DNA from: Puccinia triticina | Taxonomy: Eukaryota > Basidiomycota > Pucciniomycetes > Pucciniales > Pucciniaceae | Length of the DNA: 64,000 nt | Direction: 5' to 3' | NCBI RefSeq assembly: GCF_026914185.1 | Contig: NC_070566.1 | Location: forward strand, 3,224,001 to 3,288,000 | In this document: one piece after another, positions 51,283 to 62,590 of the stretch | Layout: each line of letters starts with the position of its first letter | How positions within the stretch are numbered: the first letter of the stretch is position 1 | Notes under the pieces: model-generated | What the model was told of the DNA's origin: nothing | The model's input: the letters and a program-made list of their open reading frames with translations, nothing else | The model's database searches: none | Translations under genes and position numbers: made by a program

Positions 51283-54200
51283 TGAATAGTGCTCCGGCAC
51301 TATTCAGTGTGCCAGGGCACTATTCATAGTGCCAGAGGCACTATTCAATGAAAAGGGTAGTTGAATAGTGCTCCGGCACTATTCAGTGTGCCGGGGCACT
51401 ACTCAGTGTACCGGGACACTATTCAGTGTGCCAGGGCACTATTCAGTGTACTGGGGCACTATTCAGTGTGCCGGGGCACTATTCAGTGTGCCGGGGCACT
51501 ATTCAGTGTGCCGAGGCACTATTCAGTGTGCCGGGGCACTGTTCATAGTGCCAGAGGTACTATTCAGTGTTCTGGGGCACTATTCAGGATGCTGGGGCAC
51601 TATTCATAGTGCCTTTGGCACTATTCAGGGTGCTGGGGCACTATTCATAGTGCCTTTGGCACTATTCAGGGTGCTGGGGCACTATTCATAGTGCCTTTGG
51701 CACTATTCAGGGTGCTGGGGCACTATTCATAGTGCCTTTGGCACTATTCAGGGTGCTGGGGCACTATTCATAGTGCCTTTGGCACTATTCAGGGTGCTGG
51801 GGCACTATTCATAGTGCCTTTGGCACTATTCAGGGTGCTGGGGCACTATTCATAGTGCCTTTGGCACTATTCAGGGTGCTGGGGCACTATTCATAGTGCC
51901 TTTGGCACTATTCAGGGTGCTGGGGCACTATTCATAGTGCCTTTGGCACTATTCAGGGTGCTGGGGCACTATTCATAGTGCCTTTGGCACTATTCAGGGT
52001 GCTGGGGCACTATTCATAGTGCCTTTGGCACTATTCAGGGTGCTGGGGCACTATTCATAGTGCCTTTGGCACTATTCAGGGTGCTGGGGCACTATTCATA
52101 GTGCCTTTGGCACTATTCAGGGTGCTGGGGCACTATTCATAGTGCCTTTGGCACTATTCAGGGTGCTGGGGCACTATTCATAGTGCCTTTGGCACTATTC
52201 AGGGTGCTGGGGCACTATTCATAGTGCCTTTGGCACTATTCAGGGTGCTGGGGCACTATTCATAGTGCCTTTGGCACTATTCAGGGTGCTGGGGCACTAT
52301 TCATAGTGCCTTTGGCACTATTCAGGGTGCTGGGGCACTATTCATAGTGCCTTTGGCACTATTCAGGGTGCTGGGGCACTATTCATAGTGCCTTTGGCAC
52401 TATTCAGGGTGCTGGGGCACTATTCATAGTGCCTTTGGCACTATTCAGGGTGCTGGGGCACTATTCATAGTGCCTTTGGCACTATTCAGGGTGCTGGGGC
52501 ACTATTCATAGTGCCTTTGGCACTATTCAGGGTGCTGGGGCACTATTCATAGTGCCTTTGGCACTATTCAGGGTGCTGGGGCACTATTCATAGTGCCTTT
52601 GGCACTATTCAGGGTGCTGGGGCACTATTCATAGTGCCTTTGGCACTATTCAGGGTGCTGGGGCACTATTCATAGTGCCTTTGGCACTATTCAGGGTGCT
52701 GGGGCACTATTCATAGTGCCTTTGGCACTATTCAGGGTGCTGGGGCACTATTCATAGTGCCTTTGGCACTATTCAGGGTGCTGGGGCACTATTCATAGTG
52801 CCTTTGGCACTATTCAGGGTGCTGGGGCACTATTCATAGTGCCTTTGGCACTATTCAGGGTGCTGGGGCACTATTCATAGTGCCTTTGGCACTATTCAGG
52901 GTGCTGGGGCACTATTCATAGTGCCTTTGGCACTATTCAGGGTGCTGGGGCACTATTCATAGTGCCTTTGGCACTATTCAGGGTGCTGGGGCACTATTCA
53001 TAGTGCCTTTGGCACTATTCAGGGTGCTGGGGCACTATTCATAGTGCCTTTGGCACTATTCAGGGTGCTGGGGCACTATTCATAGTGCCTTTGGCACTAT
53101 TCAGGGTGCTGGGGCACTATTCATAGTGCCTTTGGCACTATTCAGGGTGCTGGGGCACTATTCATAGTGCCTTTGGCACTATTCAGGGTGCTGGGGCACT
53201 ATTCATAGTGCCTTTGGCACTATTCAGGGTGCTGGGGCACTATTCATAGTGCCTTTGGCACTATTCAGGGTGCTGGGGCACTATTCATAGTGCCTTTGGC
53301 ACTATTCAGGGTGCTGGGGCACTATTCATAGTGCCTTTGGCACTATTCAGGGTGCTGGGGCACTATTCATAGTGCCTTTGGCACTATTCAGGGTGCTGGG
53401 GCACTATTCATAGTGCCTTTGGCACTATTCAGGGTGCTGGGGCACTATTCATAGTGCCTTTGGCACTATTCAGGGTGCTGGGGCACTATTCATAGTGCCT
53501 TTGGCACTATTCAGGGTGCTGGGGCACTATTCATAGTGCCTTTGGCACTATTCAGGGTGCTGGGGCACTATTCATAGTGCCTTTGGCACTATTCAGGGTG
53601 CTGGGGCACTATTCATAGTGCCTTTGGCACTATTCAGGGTGCTGGGGCACTATTCATAGTGCCTTTGGCACTATTCAGGGTGCTGGGGCACTATTCATAG
53701 TGCCTTTGGCACTATTCAGGGTGCTGGGGCACTATTCATAGTGCCTTTGGCACTATTCAGGGTGCTGGGGCACTATTCATAGTGCCTTTGGCACTATTCA
53801 GGGTGCTGGGGCACTATTCATAGTGCCTTTGGCACTATTCAGGGTGCTGGGGCACTATTCATAGTGCCTTTGGCACTATTCAGGGTGCTGGGGCACTATT
53901 CATAGTGCCTTTGGCACTATTCAGGGTGCTGGGGCACTATTCATAGTGCCTTTGGCACTATTCAGGGTGCCGGGGCACTATTCATAGTGCCTTTGGCACT
54001 ATTCAGGGTGCCGGGGCACTATTCATAGTGCCTTTGGCACTATTCAGGGTGCCGGGGCACTATTCATAGTGCCTTTGGCACTATTCAGGGTGCCGGGGCA
54101 CTATTCATAGTGCCTTTGGCACTATTCAGGGTGCCGGGGCACTATTCATAGTGCCTTTGGCACTATTCAGGGTGCCGGGGCACTATTCATAGTGCCTTTG

Positions 54201-55120
54201 GCACTATTCAGGGTGCCGGGGCACTATTCATAGTGCCTTTGGCACTATTCAGGGTGCCGGGGCACTATTCATAGTGCCTTTGGCACTATTCAGGGTGCCG
54301 GGGCACTATTCATAGTGCCTTTGGCACTATTCAGGGTGCCGGGGCACTATTCATAGTGCCTTTGGCACTATTCAGGGTGCCGGGGCACTATTCATAGTGC
54401 CTTTGGCACTATTCAGGGTGCCGGGGCACTATTCATAGTGCCTTTGGCACTATTCAGGGTGCCGGGGCACTATTCATAGTGCCTTTGGCACTATTCAGGG
54501 TGCCGGGGCACTATTCATAGTGCCTTTGGCACTATTCAGGGTGCCGGGGCACTATTCATAGTGCCTTTGGCACTATTCAGGGTGCCGGGGCACTATTCAT
54601 AGTGCCTTTGGCACTATTCAGGGTGCCGGGGCACTATTCATAGTGCCTTTGGCACTATTCAGGGTGCCGGGGCACTATTCATAGTGCCTTTGGCACTATT
54701 CAGGGTGCCGGGGCACTATTCATAGTGCCTTTGGCACTATTCAGGGTGCCGGGGCACTATTCATAGTGCCTTTGGCACTATTCAGGGTGCCGGGGCACTA
54801 TTCATAGTGCCTTTGGCACTATTCAGGGTGCCGGGGCACTATTCATAGTGCCTTTGGCACTATTCAGGGTGCCGGGGCACTATTCATAGTGCCTTTGGCA
54901 CTATTCAGGGTGCCGGGGCACTATTCATAGTGCCTTTGGCACTATTCAGGGTGCCGGGGCACTATTCATAGTGCCTTTGGCACTATTCAGGGTGCCGGGG
55001 CACTATTCATAGTGCCTTTGGCACTATTCAGGGTGCCGGGGCACTATTCATAGTGCCTTTGGCACTATTCAGGGTGCCGGGGCACTATTCAGGGTGCCAA
55101 GGCACTATTCAGGGTGCCTT
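51283..55120. repeat. 3.8-kb satellite array, 41-bp unit
   Basis: It starts with irregular ~20-bp units (GGCACTATTCAGTGTGCCGG, 51283-51598). It then becomes an essentially perfect 41-bp repeat made of GGCACTATTCATAGTGCC-TTT and GGCACTATTCAGGGTGCTGG. The first half unit is a perfect 18-bp palindrome. About 58 units (to ~53963) carry GTGCTGGGG, then about 27 units carry GTGCCGGGG; the switch is abrupt. The period is not a multiple of three and every frame hits TAG, so it is non-coding. Confidence 0.97.
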
Positions 55121-56386
55121 TTCCAATCAATTCTGTCATAGCTCTGGAACCATGAAATATTTCATCAAAAAAAATTACATAATCGGAAAGCCCTATTACT
55201 TGGCTGCTCATCATCATAAATAATCTTCCTTCCTCCTTAATCAATTTTAAAACTATACTATTTGAGCCAAGATGTGCCGTTTTTCAGCTTGGACAGTGGC
55301 CAGAGCTGGAGAATCTTGATTGTCAAATGAACTGTTGAATAGGTGAAAGGGGGGGGCAAGTTTTCTTGAGGGCTGAATCACGTGGGTGTCAGGGGCAGCA
55401 CTATCTCCTGAGAATCAATTGGATGTTGGTCCTGAGCATCAATTGGATGTTGGGTTGACTAAGTGGTCGGGTTGATTATTTTGCCTTGCTGCTGGAAGGG
55501 TTAGAGAAGTTAAAACACATTGCTTCTTCCCTTTCTCAGAACTCCTTGTTGACTGACGTAAGATGTGTTGATTGAAGCACAGATGCGTTGACTCACTCAC
55601 AGATGTGTGGACTGACGCACGGATGTGTTGAGCTTACGCAGCCTCTCTGGAGATGTTGTGGGACAACACTCTTGTAGAGAGGCTTATGCGCAAAGTCAGG
55701 CCGCAGGGCTGGCAGCATCTCAAAATCACTCAAATTACCTCTTTAGAAATTGTTGCAGGAAAGCAACACACTTGGTTGACTATCCCAACAGATGGAATCC
55801 ATCATTGTCCTGGCGCACAGTTTTGGTGATATGTAGCTTTCTCATATCTTGCAAACCTGATTTTTCAGTGGCAAAAGAAAATCAAGTCAAACTCCTCTTT
55901 TTTACAGTGCAATATTGCCTTATTCCACTTTATGGCAAATTTATTATTAATTCAGTTTTGCCAGCAAAGAACAAGAAAAGGCACAGGAAATTTCATTTAG
56001 GTTTTTACTACATATTATGGGGTTTGATTCTGATGGTGAAGGATTCACCAAAATCAGCAACTTTCAAAAATATGTATAAACTAATAATGTAAAATTCAAA
56101 ATTTTGAAGAGACTATTATGATGGGATGACACAGCCCATCCTTTCTGCTGAAAAACAAATCAAGGTTTTCTGAGTTTGTGAGGTGTAGTGCGGAAAAAGG
56201 GTGCTCTACACCAAACGATTTCCTGCTCTCAGGCCAAAAGGCTGACATTGCAAAGTCCCTCTACCAATGTTAGTGGGGTTGCACGCGCCTCCCGCGCCCC
56301 TCTATCAAACTGGGTACGGGGGACTTGTGTCAAGTTTGCGGATGCGTTGACTGACGCACGGATGTCTGGCCAGGCATAGCGGCACA
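55121..56386. other. inner part of the CACTA-like element
   Basis: No supported gene. 55555-55630 has three to four copies of GACGCACGGATGTGTTGA-like motifs, and the motif recurs at 56343-56365. The open frame 55625-56092 starts without ATG and lacks features. Confidence 0.45.
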
Positions 56387-57106
56387 CCCAGCGCGCATTC
56401 CACCATCACTTGGGTCACCAAGTGGCAGGCAGGCGCCGCCGTGGACTCTCCTGTCTGGATGTCCAGTGCGCAACCTCCACACCCATGTCCAAGATCTCGC
56501 GCGGCGTTGGAGATAGGCGTCTAGTCGGTGCGCGGCCTTGTTGGGCGTCCAGGGTTTGATGGCGGGCGGGGAAGGCGGGGAGGGGGCAGCCAGGAAAACG
56601 GCGGTCATGCACGGGCACCGCGTAGATCCTTCGGAGGCTTCAGAAGCCGAGCAGCTCAAGGGCGTCGAACAGGGACTCCAGGTCTGGTTCCACGAGACAT
56701 GCGCCTGTGAAATCTGCAGGCTACACAGATGGTCAGTGGTCAGTGGCGCGGGAGGGGGCTTCATCGATGGAGGCACTGAACTAGAGGGATCTTGGCCGCG
56801 AGCATGAGGGCCGCACGGGGCACATGATTTTCGTCCTCTGATACCGGATGGTTGAGTGCATCCTTAGGTGCATGGGTGTTCTCAAGCCAATTAACGAGCG
56901 CGGTGCGGGGCGCGGGCGCTTGTTGGAGCTGGCGAAGAGGCCGACAAAGTGTTGCCAGAGGGGGCCGTCGGCTCTGGACTCGCTGAGACACAGGCAGGTC
57001 TATGTATGGGCAGCCGCACGATTTTTTTGGCGGCGGAAGAAGGGCAGCCGGGTGTGTGGGGTGGGAGGCAAGTCCGTCCGGATAGCCGTGCATGGCGGGA
57101 GACCGG
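56387..57106 (-). repeat. CACTA-like element, inner right arm
   Basis: Inverted copy of 49234-49929. Confidence 0.7.
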
Positions 57107-57127
57107 AGTATGAAGTTCCTGTGCGCG

Positions 57128-57681
57128 AATAGTCCCAGTTAGCAGATCCATTAGAGAGACGCCGAAAATTCAAGGAGGGAGGCCCCGGGGTAATTTGAGC
57201 GTTTTGCCTTATGGACCTGGTGTGATCCCACTTTGAGATTGCGTCGCGGCCTCTGACCGAGATTGCATTGGCAGAAATTGATATTTTATCGACCGGGAGC
57301 GGGTTTGCATCGAGCAAAAGCGATATCGGGTCAAGCAAGGGCGAGGTTGCATCGTGCCAGCCCAGTGGAATCTCGCAAAAGCCCATCGAAAAGCGGCATC
57401 ACGCGATATTGAGTCAATCGTAGTGTCGCAGATGGTCGATGCAATGTGGCTTGGGGCCGACGTTGAGTCGGGGGGCCTTTGGGTCGGCTTACAACCTGGG
57501 CGACACAACATCAACCGGGGGTTGCGTCGGTGGGGTGTCTGCCGACCTTACATCGCCCACCGGCCTTTTCAGATCGGACCACAGCGATGTAACATCTGCC
57601 ATCGCCGATTTAACATCACAAGACAGTTACGTCGGACGCTTGCACCGATGTAACATCGGTTCAAAACATCCGACGTAAGCG
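57128..57681 (-). repeat. CACTA-like element, outer right arm
   Basis: Inverted copy of 47994-48531, with GATGTAACATCG-type motifs. Confidence 0.8.
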
Positions 57682-57687
57682 CGGATG

Positions 57688-58225
57688 TGTAGCCGTGCCC
57701 GTGACACCCGGCCACCGGCTCCAAGATTCACCCGACCCTCGCCCTCCCAACGGGCTTGGGCCTTCTCCTCGTTTCAGGATTCTCCGCCCTTCCGGCGGGC
57801 TCCGACCTCACCCTCGCCTTGGCAACAGCCCCGGGTATTCTTACGACCGGCGCCTCCGCCTCAAGACGACGTTGGCGCCCCTTCCTACATTTCTTTCCTC
57901 CTTACGTGCTTCCATGTGTGGGCTTTAGGCCCGTTTCATTCATTGTATCCCGGCTTGTCCCTAAGATACCACGCCGGTTACTCCCTTTTCTTCTTGTTAC
58001 GCCACGAGCCTCTCAGGGCTCTCCCTGAGGGAGCGCCCCTCTTGTCTACGATATCTCATGATAGCCGCAGGGTATAAAGAGACCCTGCTGGCCCGTTGTT
58101 TTCCTCCTCACTCATCTACCTAGTACAAATTACATACGTACCCATTTGAGCTTTCACACTCCTTACACGTGCCATTTCACACAGCTTTCACCTGTCCCGC
58201 GTAGCCTATAGCCCACCCAGCTATA
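57688..58225 (+). repeat. 538-bp solo-LTR-like insertion
   Basis: It is absent from the matching position of the left arm. GATG flanks both sides (57684-57687, 58226-58229). It starts TGTAGC and ends GCTATA (CA decayed to TA). An LTR-like TATA signal (GGTATAAAGAG) lies at about 58071. Non-coding. Confidence 0.6.
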
Positions 58226-58262
58226 GATGCAGCCATCCGATACAATTGTATTGGCAGTGTAG

Positions 58263-61200
58263 CAAAGACTTGTCAGGAACGCCACCAAGTACTTGTACCT
58301 AGCCGTCTGCCTCACTGGCAAGCCTCCGCCCTCCTTTGCAGTCGCGTCACCTACCATTTGTACATCAAGAATACGCCACTCCACGTCCAGCTGCTCTGCC
58401 AGCACAAACCAATCCTCATCGTCGCCCAGCGGAATGCGGGAAAGCTTGTCCGGTAACCTAAACGTTTTCCCTGGCACGTGAACCACTTCAAAGGAAAACA
58501 ACTGCAAAAATGCCACCCAACGCGTCATAGGGGCATTTGGCCACAACAGACAGTTGATCATCTGCACCAATGCCTCCGCATCAACCAGCAATTTGAAATA
58601 GACGCCCCACAGTATGTGCTGCAATCTCCGCACTATTTTTGCCACTCCACACAGTTCCAGTTTTGGTTGAGAATACCGTGATTCCACGTCTGTAAACGTC
58701 ACCAACTCATACAGCACAGGTTGATCTTTCCCTTCCTCTTCCTGGGTGAGTACTCCTCCCGCGCCAAACTCACTTAAGTCTACTGCCATCATAGTAGAGT
58801 TCCTTTAACAAGATCTTCCTGCCTACTATGTCCTTCAGCTTTGCAAATGCCTTGTTGCATTCTTGGGTCCAGTTCCATTCCGCATTCTTGCGTGTCAAAC
58901 TCCGCAAACCTTTCAATGAACATGCACACAAAACTGCATAACCCAAGGAGCTGCAAGACATGAGACGCTGTCTGTGGTTTTGGCCAGTCCAGGATCTTAT
59001 TCCGCTTTGGCTCCGCAACCCACCCCCCGTCTTGAGACACCTTGTGCCCAAGAACCTCCAGCGCTGGCACACAAACCACAAATTTCTTGCCCAAAACCGT
59101 AAGCCCCACTTCCTCAATCCAAAACAGAACCCGCTCCAGGGCCACTGCATACTCCCAGACAAACCGGCTGATGTTAGGGTTCTCCGCCAGCGCCGCTCCA
59201 CTGTAGTCACTCCTTGGTCCCTTCACGGCCGCATTGTCAATAAATATCTGCGTCACATGGGGTAACTCATCCTGCAGGATCCAGGACATCTGCGCCTGAT
59301 ATACCACCACCAAGTTCACAGCCCCCTGCGGAAGCCAAGTAAGCTGCAAGCTCCCCAACTGCGTCTTGAACGCCGTCAGCGGCCTTGACTCTGTATGCAG
59401 TTCCCGCTGGTTGTATCCGCCTATGACGTCCACCAGGCTGTAGCAAACCCGCCCTGCCATAGTGTCAATGAACTCCTCTATACGCCACAGTAGCCCAGCA
59501 TCTTGTATAGTGACCGAGTTAAGCCGCTGCAAGTTGTGCACAATCTGTAAACTCTTCTTTTCCTGCTTAATTACCACAAAGATTGGACTAGAGTAGCTGG
59601 AGCATGATTGCTCATAAAACCCTGTCCGCAGCCGTTCCCGCACAAGCTCCGTCATCTATCCACAAATTGCCGCTGGTATAGGGATGGGCCAGATCTGCCA
59701 TGGCTCGTGCAGAACAGTGGGTATCCGATAAGGGTCCACAATACTCCGTTTGAGTAAGCCACAATACTCTGGCCCAAACAACAGCACCTTTTCCCAAAGC
59801 GTAATGGCCTCTGCAAACAAGTGGAACTCCTCCTTGTGGAGCCATTCCGGTGGCCCAAAGTTGAGACTAGCCATACATTCAGCTGTAATCCGCTCCGTTG
59901 GCACAAACCTTTGCAGAACTCAATGTAAAGGTGTCTTAAACAGATCCCTGCTCCACTTTATCTCCCTCAACGGCGGGTTGAGCTCCTGTGGCATTGCCAC
60001 ATTCCGCGGCTGCACCTTCTTTGCCACCGGTGTGGTAGACAGAAAAGTGGAAAAATAAAAAGTTTTTTCTATGCCACATAATTACTCATACTAGGCCTCA
60101 AGATACCATCAAATGGACCTCAGAAATGGATTCTACGGCCAATTTCACCCCTAGTCCCCACTGGAAGCACCCCTGGACCCCCTCTAGCGTGGAAGTTACA
60201 CCTCATGGACACATATCACGCGGCCAGCCCCAGTAACCCAGCTGTCACCTGCCTCAACCCAAGTTCACAGTAGTACACTTATACATATCACAGGATACAA
60301 ACATACATCTCCCTGTCAGGCTACACTCATTACATATTAACTACATACACTCCTTTATATACATAGTATGACATCATTTACACTGTTTCTGCAGCCTCAG
60401 ACTTTGTGTATACACTAATTCCCCCTGTATGACAGCTCATGCAGTCTACTGTCACCTCATGCATGCGTTAGAATGTTCTGTTGTATATTCTGACACCATT
60501 CATGCGCCCCTGAGGGGTTATGACATCATTTGTATCTACTCCCACCAGCTAAAATCCCTCACCCTGTTGTCTAGATTAGCTGAAACCCTAACCCACAAGC
60601 CCCCTCTGGGGCTCCCCTTTTGTCTATAAAAGGAGCTCTCTCCACCCCCAGTGGTCTGCTCCCCAGTTCCTCACCCAGAACTCACAAGTCACCCAACACT
60701 CATCCACACTCAAATCCTAAAACCCTTATAACAACCATTCAACCCTTATAACAAAGTAATTAAAACACTTACACGTTGCCAGTCAAACAGATTTCATCTG
60801 GAACAGACCAGACCTATCACTTAATAAAACTTGCCAAGCTGAGCTTGGTGGGTCTTGTTGACTGATAACAGAAGGGCAGAGCTTGCAACTCCACCATACC
60901 CTTCACCATTCAGCAAAAGGGTTTCATTACCACTTTTGAGTCTTACACCGGCTTGTACCTCTTGCTGTTGACTCGTCCAATACTCGCTTCTCCGTCTTTG
61001 CCAATTGTCCTGGCCATGATCAAACCCCTGTGCGGATGTCTCATTTTGCTCACAAGTGTGGCACAAAGGTAGGGTTTTGTAGACAACCAACTCGGAAGTG
61101 CATACTTGGGAGGACTTACTTTTAGACTGCTTGCCTCTGCCGCGCAGTTTTCCATCTCCGCACCTGCTTTCTTGCTTTCTTCTATTTTCACTTTCCGCTT

Positions 61201-61960
61201 GCCACTCATCCCTGTCACAGAGTTGCGGCTCACCACAATGGCACTGTGGTAGTGCTTTGATCCTTCCACACTTAGAGATGCACACGTTGGAAAGATCAAT
61301 TTGGTATTGATCAGCCTTGCCGTCCTCTCGCCAATACCGTCCCGCTGCTCAAATGTCAACTGTCCAAGCTGAGTCAAAGCTTCCTCCGCCTGGATTGCTT
61401 GGCCAACAACTAAAAATCCTCCGCGGGAGGCTCCGCACAGTGATGCGGTGCCCTGTTGCCCACCTCTGTCACCCTGTCTCTGCTTTGAGGCTGGCAGATG
61501 ATCATCTCGTATTGCTTCCCGTGAGTCCCTTCTACCTGTATTACTTCCTCTTGCCTAGCGGGGCAGAAGCGCAATTGCACCCAAAAAGCAAAAAGAGCCG
61601 GTTGACCAAGGATGATTTTGTGGGACCTGGTTACCAAGAAAGACAACTTCTTAACCACTTTTGACACTTCAACGGTCTCCGCTTCCGCTATCCTGTCTAC
61701 TTCACAAGTAAATCTGCCCATTGTGCGGATTTTGATGTTTGTTTTCCGCAACACCAATTTGGCCTTGGTTGCCAAGTCCTCTGGGAGAATATTGATCATG
61801 GACCCTGTGTCAATCATGGCCTATTTTGTGACGTTTTCAACCCTCATGCTTACGTACCCCAATGGACAGGACACGGCCGTAGATGGTAGAATCAGAAGCA
61901 AGCCCATTGGGTGTCCAAAATCCGCGCACTTCACACTACCAAGATGGATGAATTTGTGAT
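58263..61960 (-). pseudogene. Ty3/gypsy Pol (protease, RT, RNase H), broken
   Basis: Minus strand. Protease with MIDTGSMINILPEDLA near 61817, preceded by an in-frame stop. Linker region 61400-60952 (ends KRYKPV). Reverse transcriptase 60026-58790: NFGPPEWL, IPIPAAI, LTWLPQGAVNLVVVYQAQM, then the active-site box FIDNAAVKGP, where FIDD is expected. RNase H and connection to 58263 (PDKLSRIPLGDDEDW). Stops occur after KTPLH and after AAICG, and frameshifts near 58800. A 917-bp solo LTR interrupts the linker, and a 10.3-kb CACTA-like element separates it from its integrase at 47537-47954. Gag is missing; similarity ends near 61960. Non-functional. Confidence 0.88.
60031..60947 (+). repeat. 917-bp solo LTR inside the gypsy remnant
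   Basis: TGTGGTAG at the left, TCTTACA at the right (TG..CA), flanked by CCGG on both sides (60027-60030, 60948-60951). It contains a TATA signal (TCTATAAAAGG at about 60623) in plus orientation and no coding frame. The gypsy reading frame is continuous across it when one CCGG copy is dropped, proving an insertion. Confidence 0.85.
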
Positions 61961-62590
61961 GTAGCATATTGATCAATGTAGCATATATTGATCAATTTAT
62001 ATTGATCATTTTTTTTATTATTCCTCTTGATACCTTTGTCTGTGTTCCATGTATCCTTAATACTCTTGAATAATCTCTATCCTTCCCCCTGCGTTAGCTT
62101 CAAGCCACAGGAATCTTTTTTTTTTGCCTGATAACATTCATAAATTTCTACATACACCATTCAATTCTTCATGAAAAAAAGACATTGCAAGTTTTGGGAT
62201 TAATCCAGGGTGGCTGAGGGGTCTCAAAGTTTTTTTCTTTTTTTTTTTTACTTCAACAATTGATGTTATCACAAGTCCCCAAATCTACTTTTTTTCAAAA
62301 AAGGAAAAACATTGACCCCTGACCTCTCTCATGATACCATCCTGCAAACATTGTTAATTTGGTTTGTTGGACTTCCTGAAGATATTGCACATCATACTTG
62401 AAATGCTGGATGCATGGAAGGCCTTTTTGAAATTAGTTTACCATGGTTTAGCATATTTTTGTGATCAGGTTCTTTTTCTCATCTACTTTTCTTATCAACC
62501 ACAGATTAATGAGGAACATTTTGACATAAAATTTCATTGGACAATTGTTCTGCATATAAAACCCAGAAATATAATGTTTGGGGTCACATC
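61961..62590. other. AT-rich, no gene
   Basis: It begins with ATATTGATCAAT repeats just outside the gypsy remnant and has T-runs. Nothing coding. Confidence 0.45.

Larger units (their letters stand above)
47958..58259. mobile_element. 10.3-kb CACTA-like element with long inverted arms
   Basis: The termini start CACTGCCAATA in both orientations (CACTGCCAATATGATTGTAT at the left, CACTGCCAATACAATTGTAT at the right), with ~88% identity over the first 35 bp. A 3-bp duplication TAG flanks it (47955-47957 and 58260-58262). CACT ends plus a 3-bp duplication fit CACTA/EnSpm. Inverted arms: 47994-48531 with 57128-57681, and 49234-49929 with 56387-57106. The centre holds the 41-bp satellite. It splits a gypsy frame cleanly: that reading frame is continuous across the site once the element is ignored. 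No intact transposase is seen. Confidence 0.8.

Noticed and set aside
51361..51691. Repeat-encoded peptide (YSVCRGT repeats)
   Set aside because: The open frame ends as soon as the regular 41-bp unit begins; that unit carries TAG in every frame.
51599..55100. CRISPR-like array
   Set aside because: Direct repeats have no unique spacers, and intron-rich neighbours show eukaryotic DNA.
55625..56092. 155-codon frame inside the CACTA-like element
   Set aside because: No ATG start, no recognised motif and no splice context.
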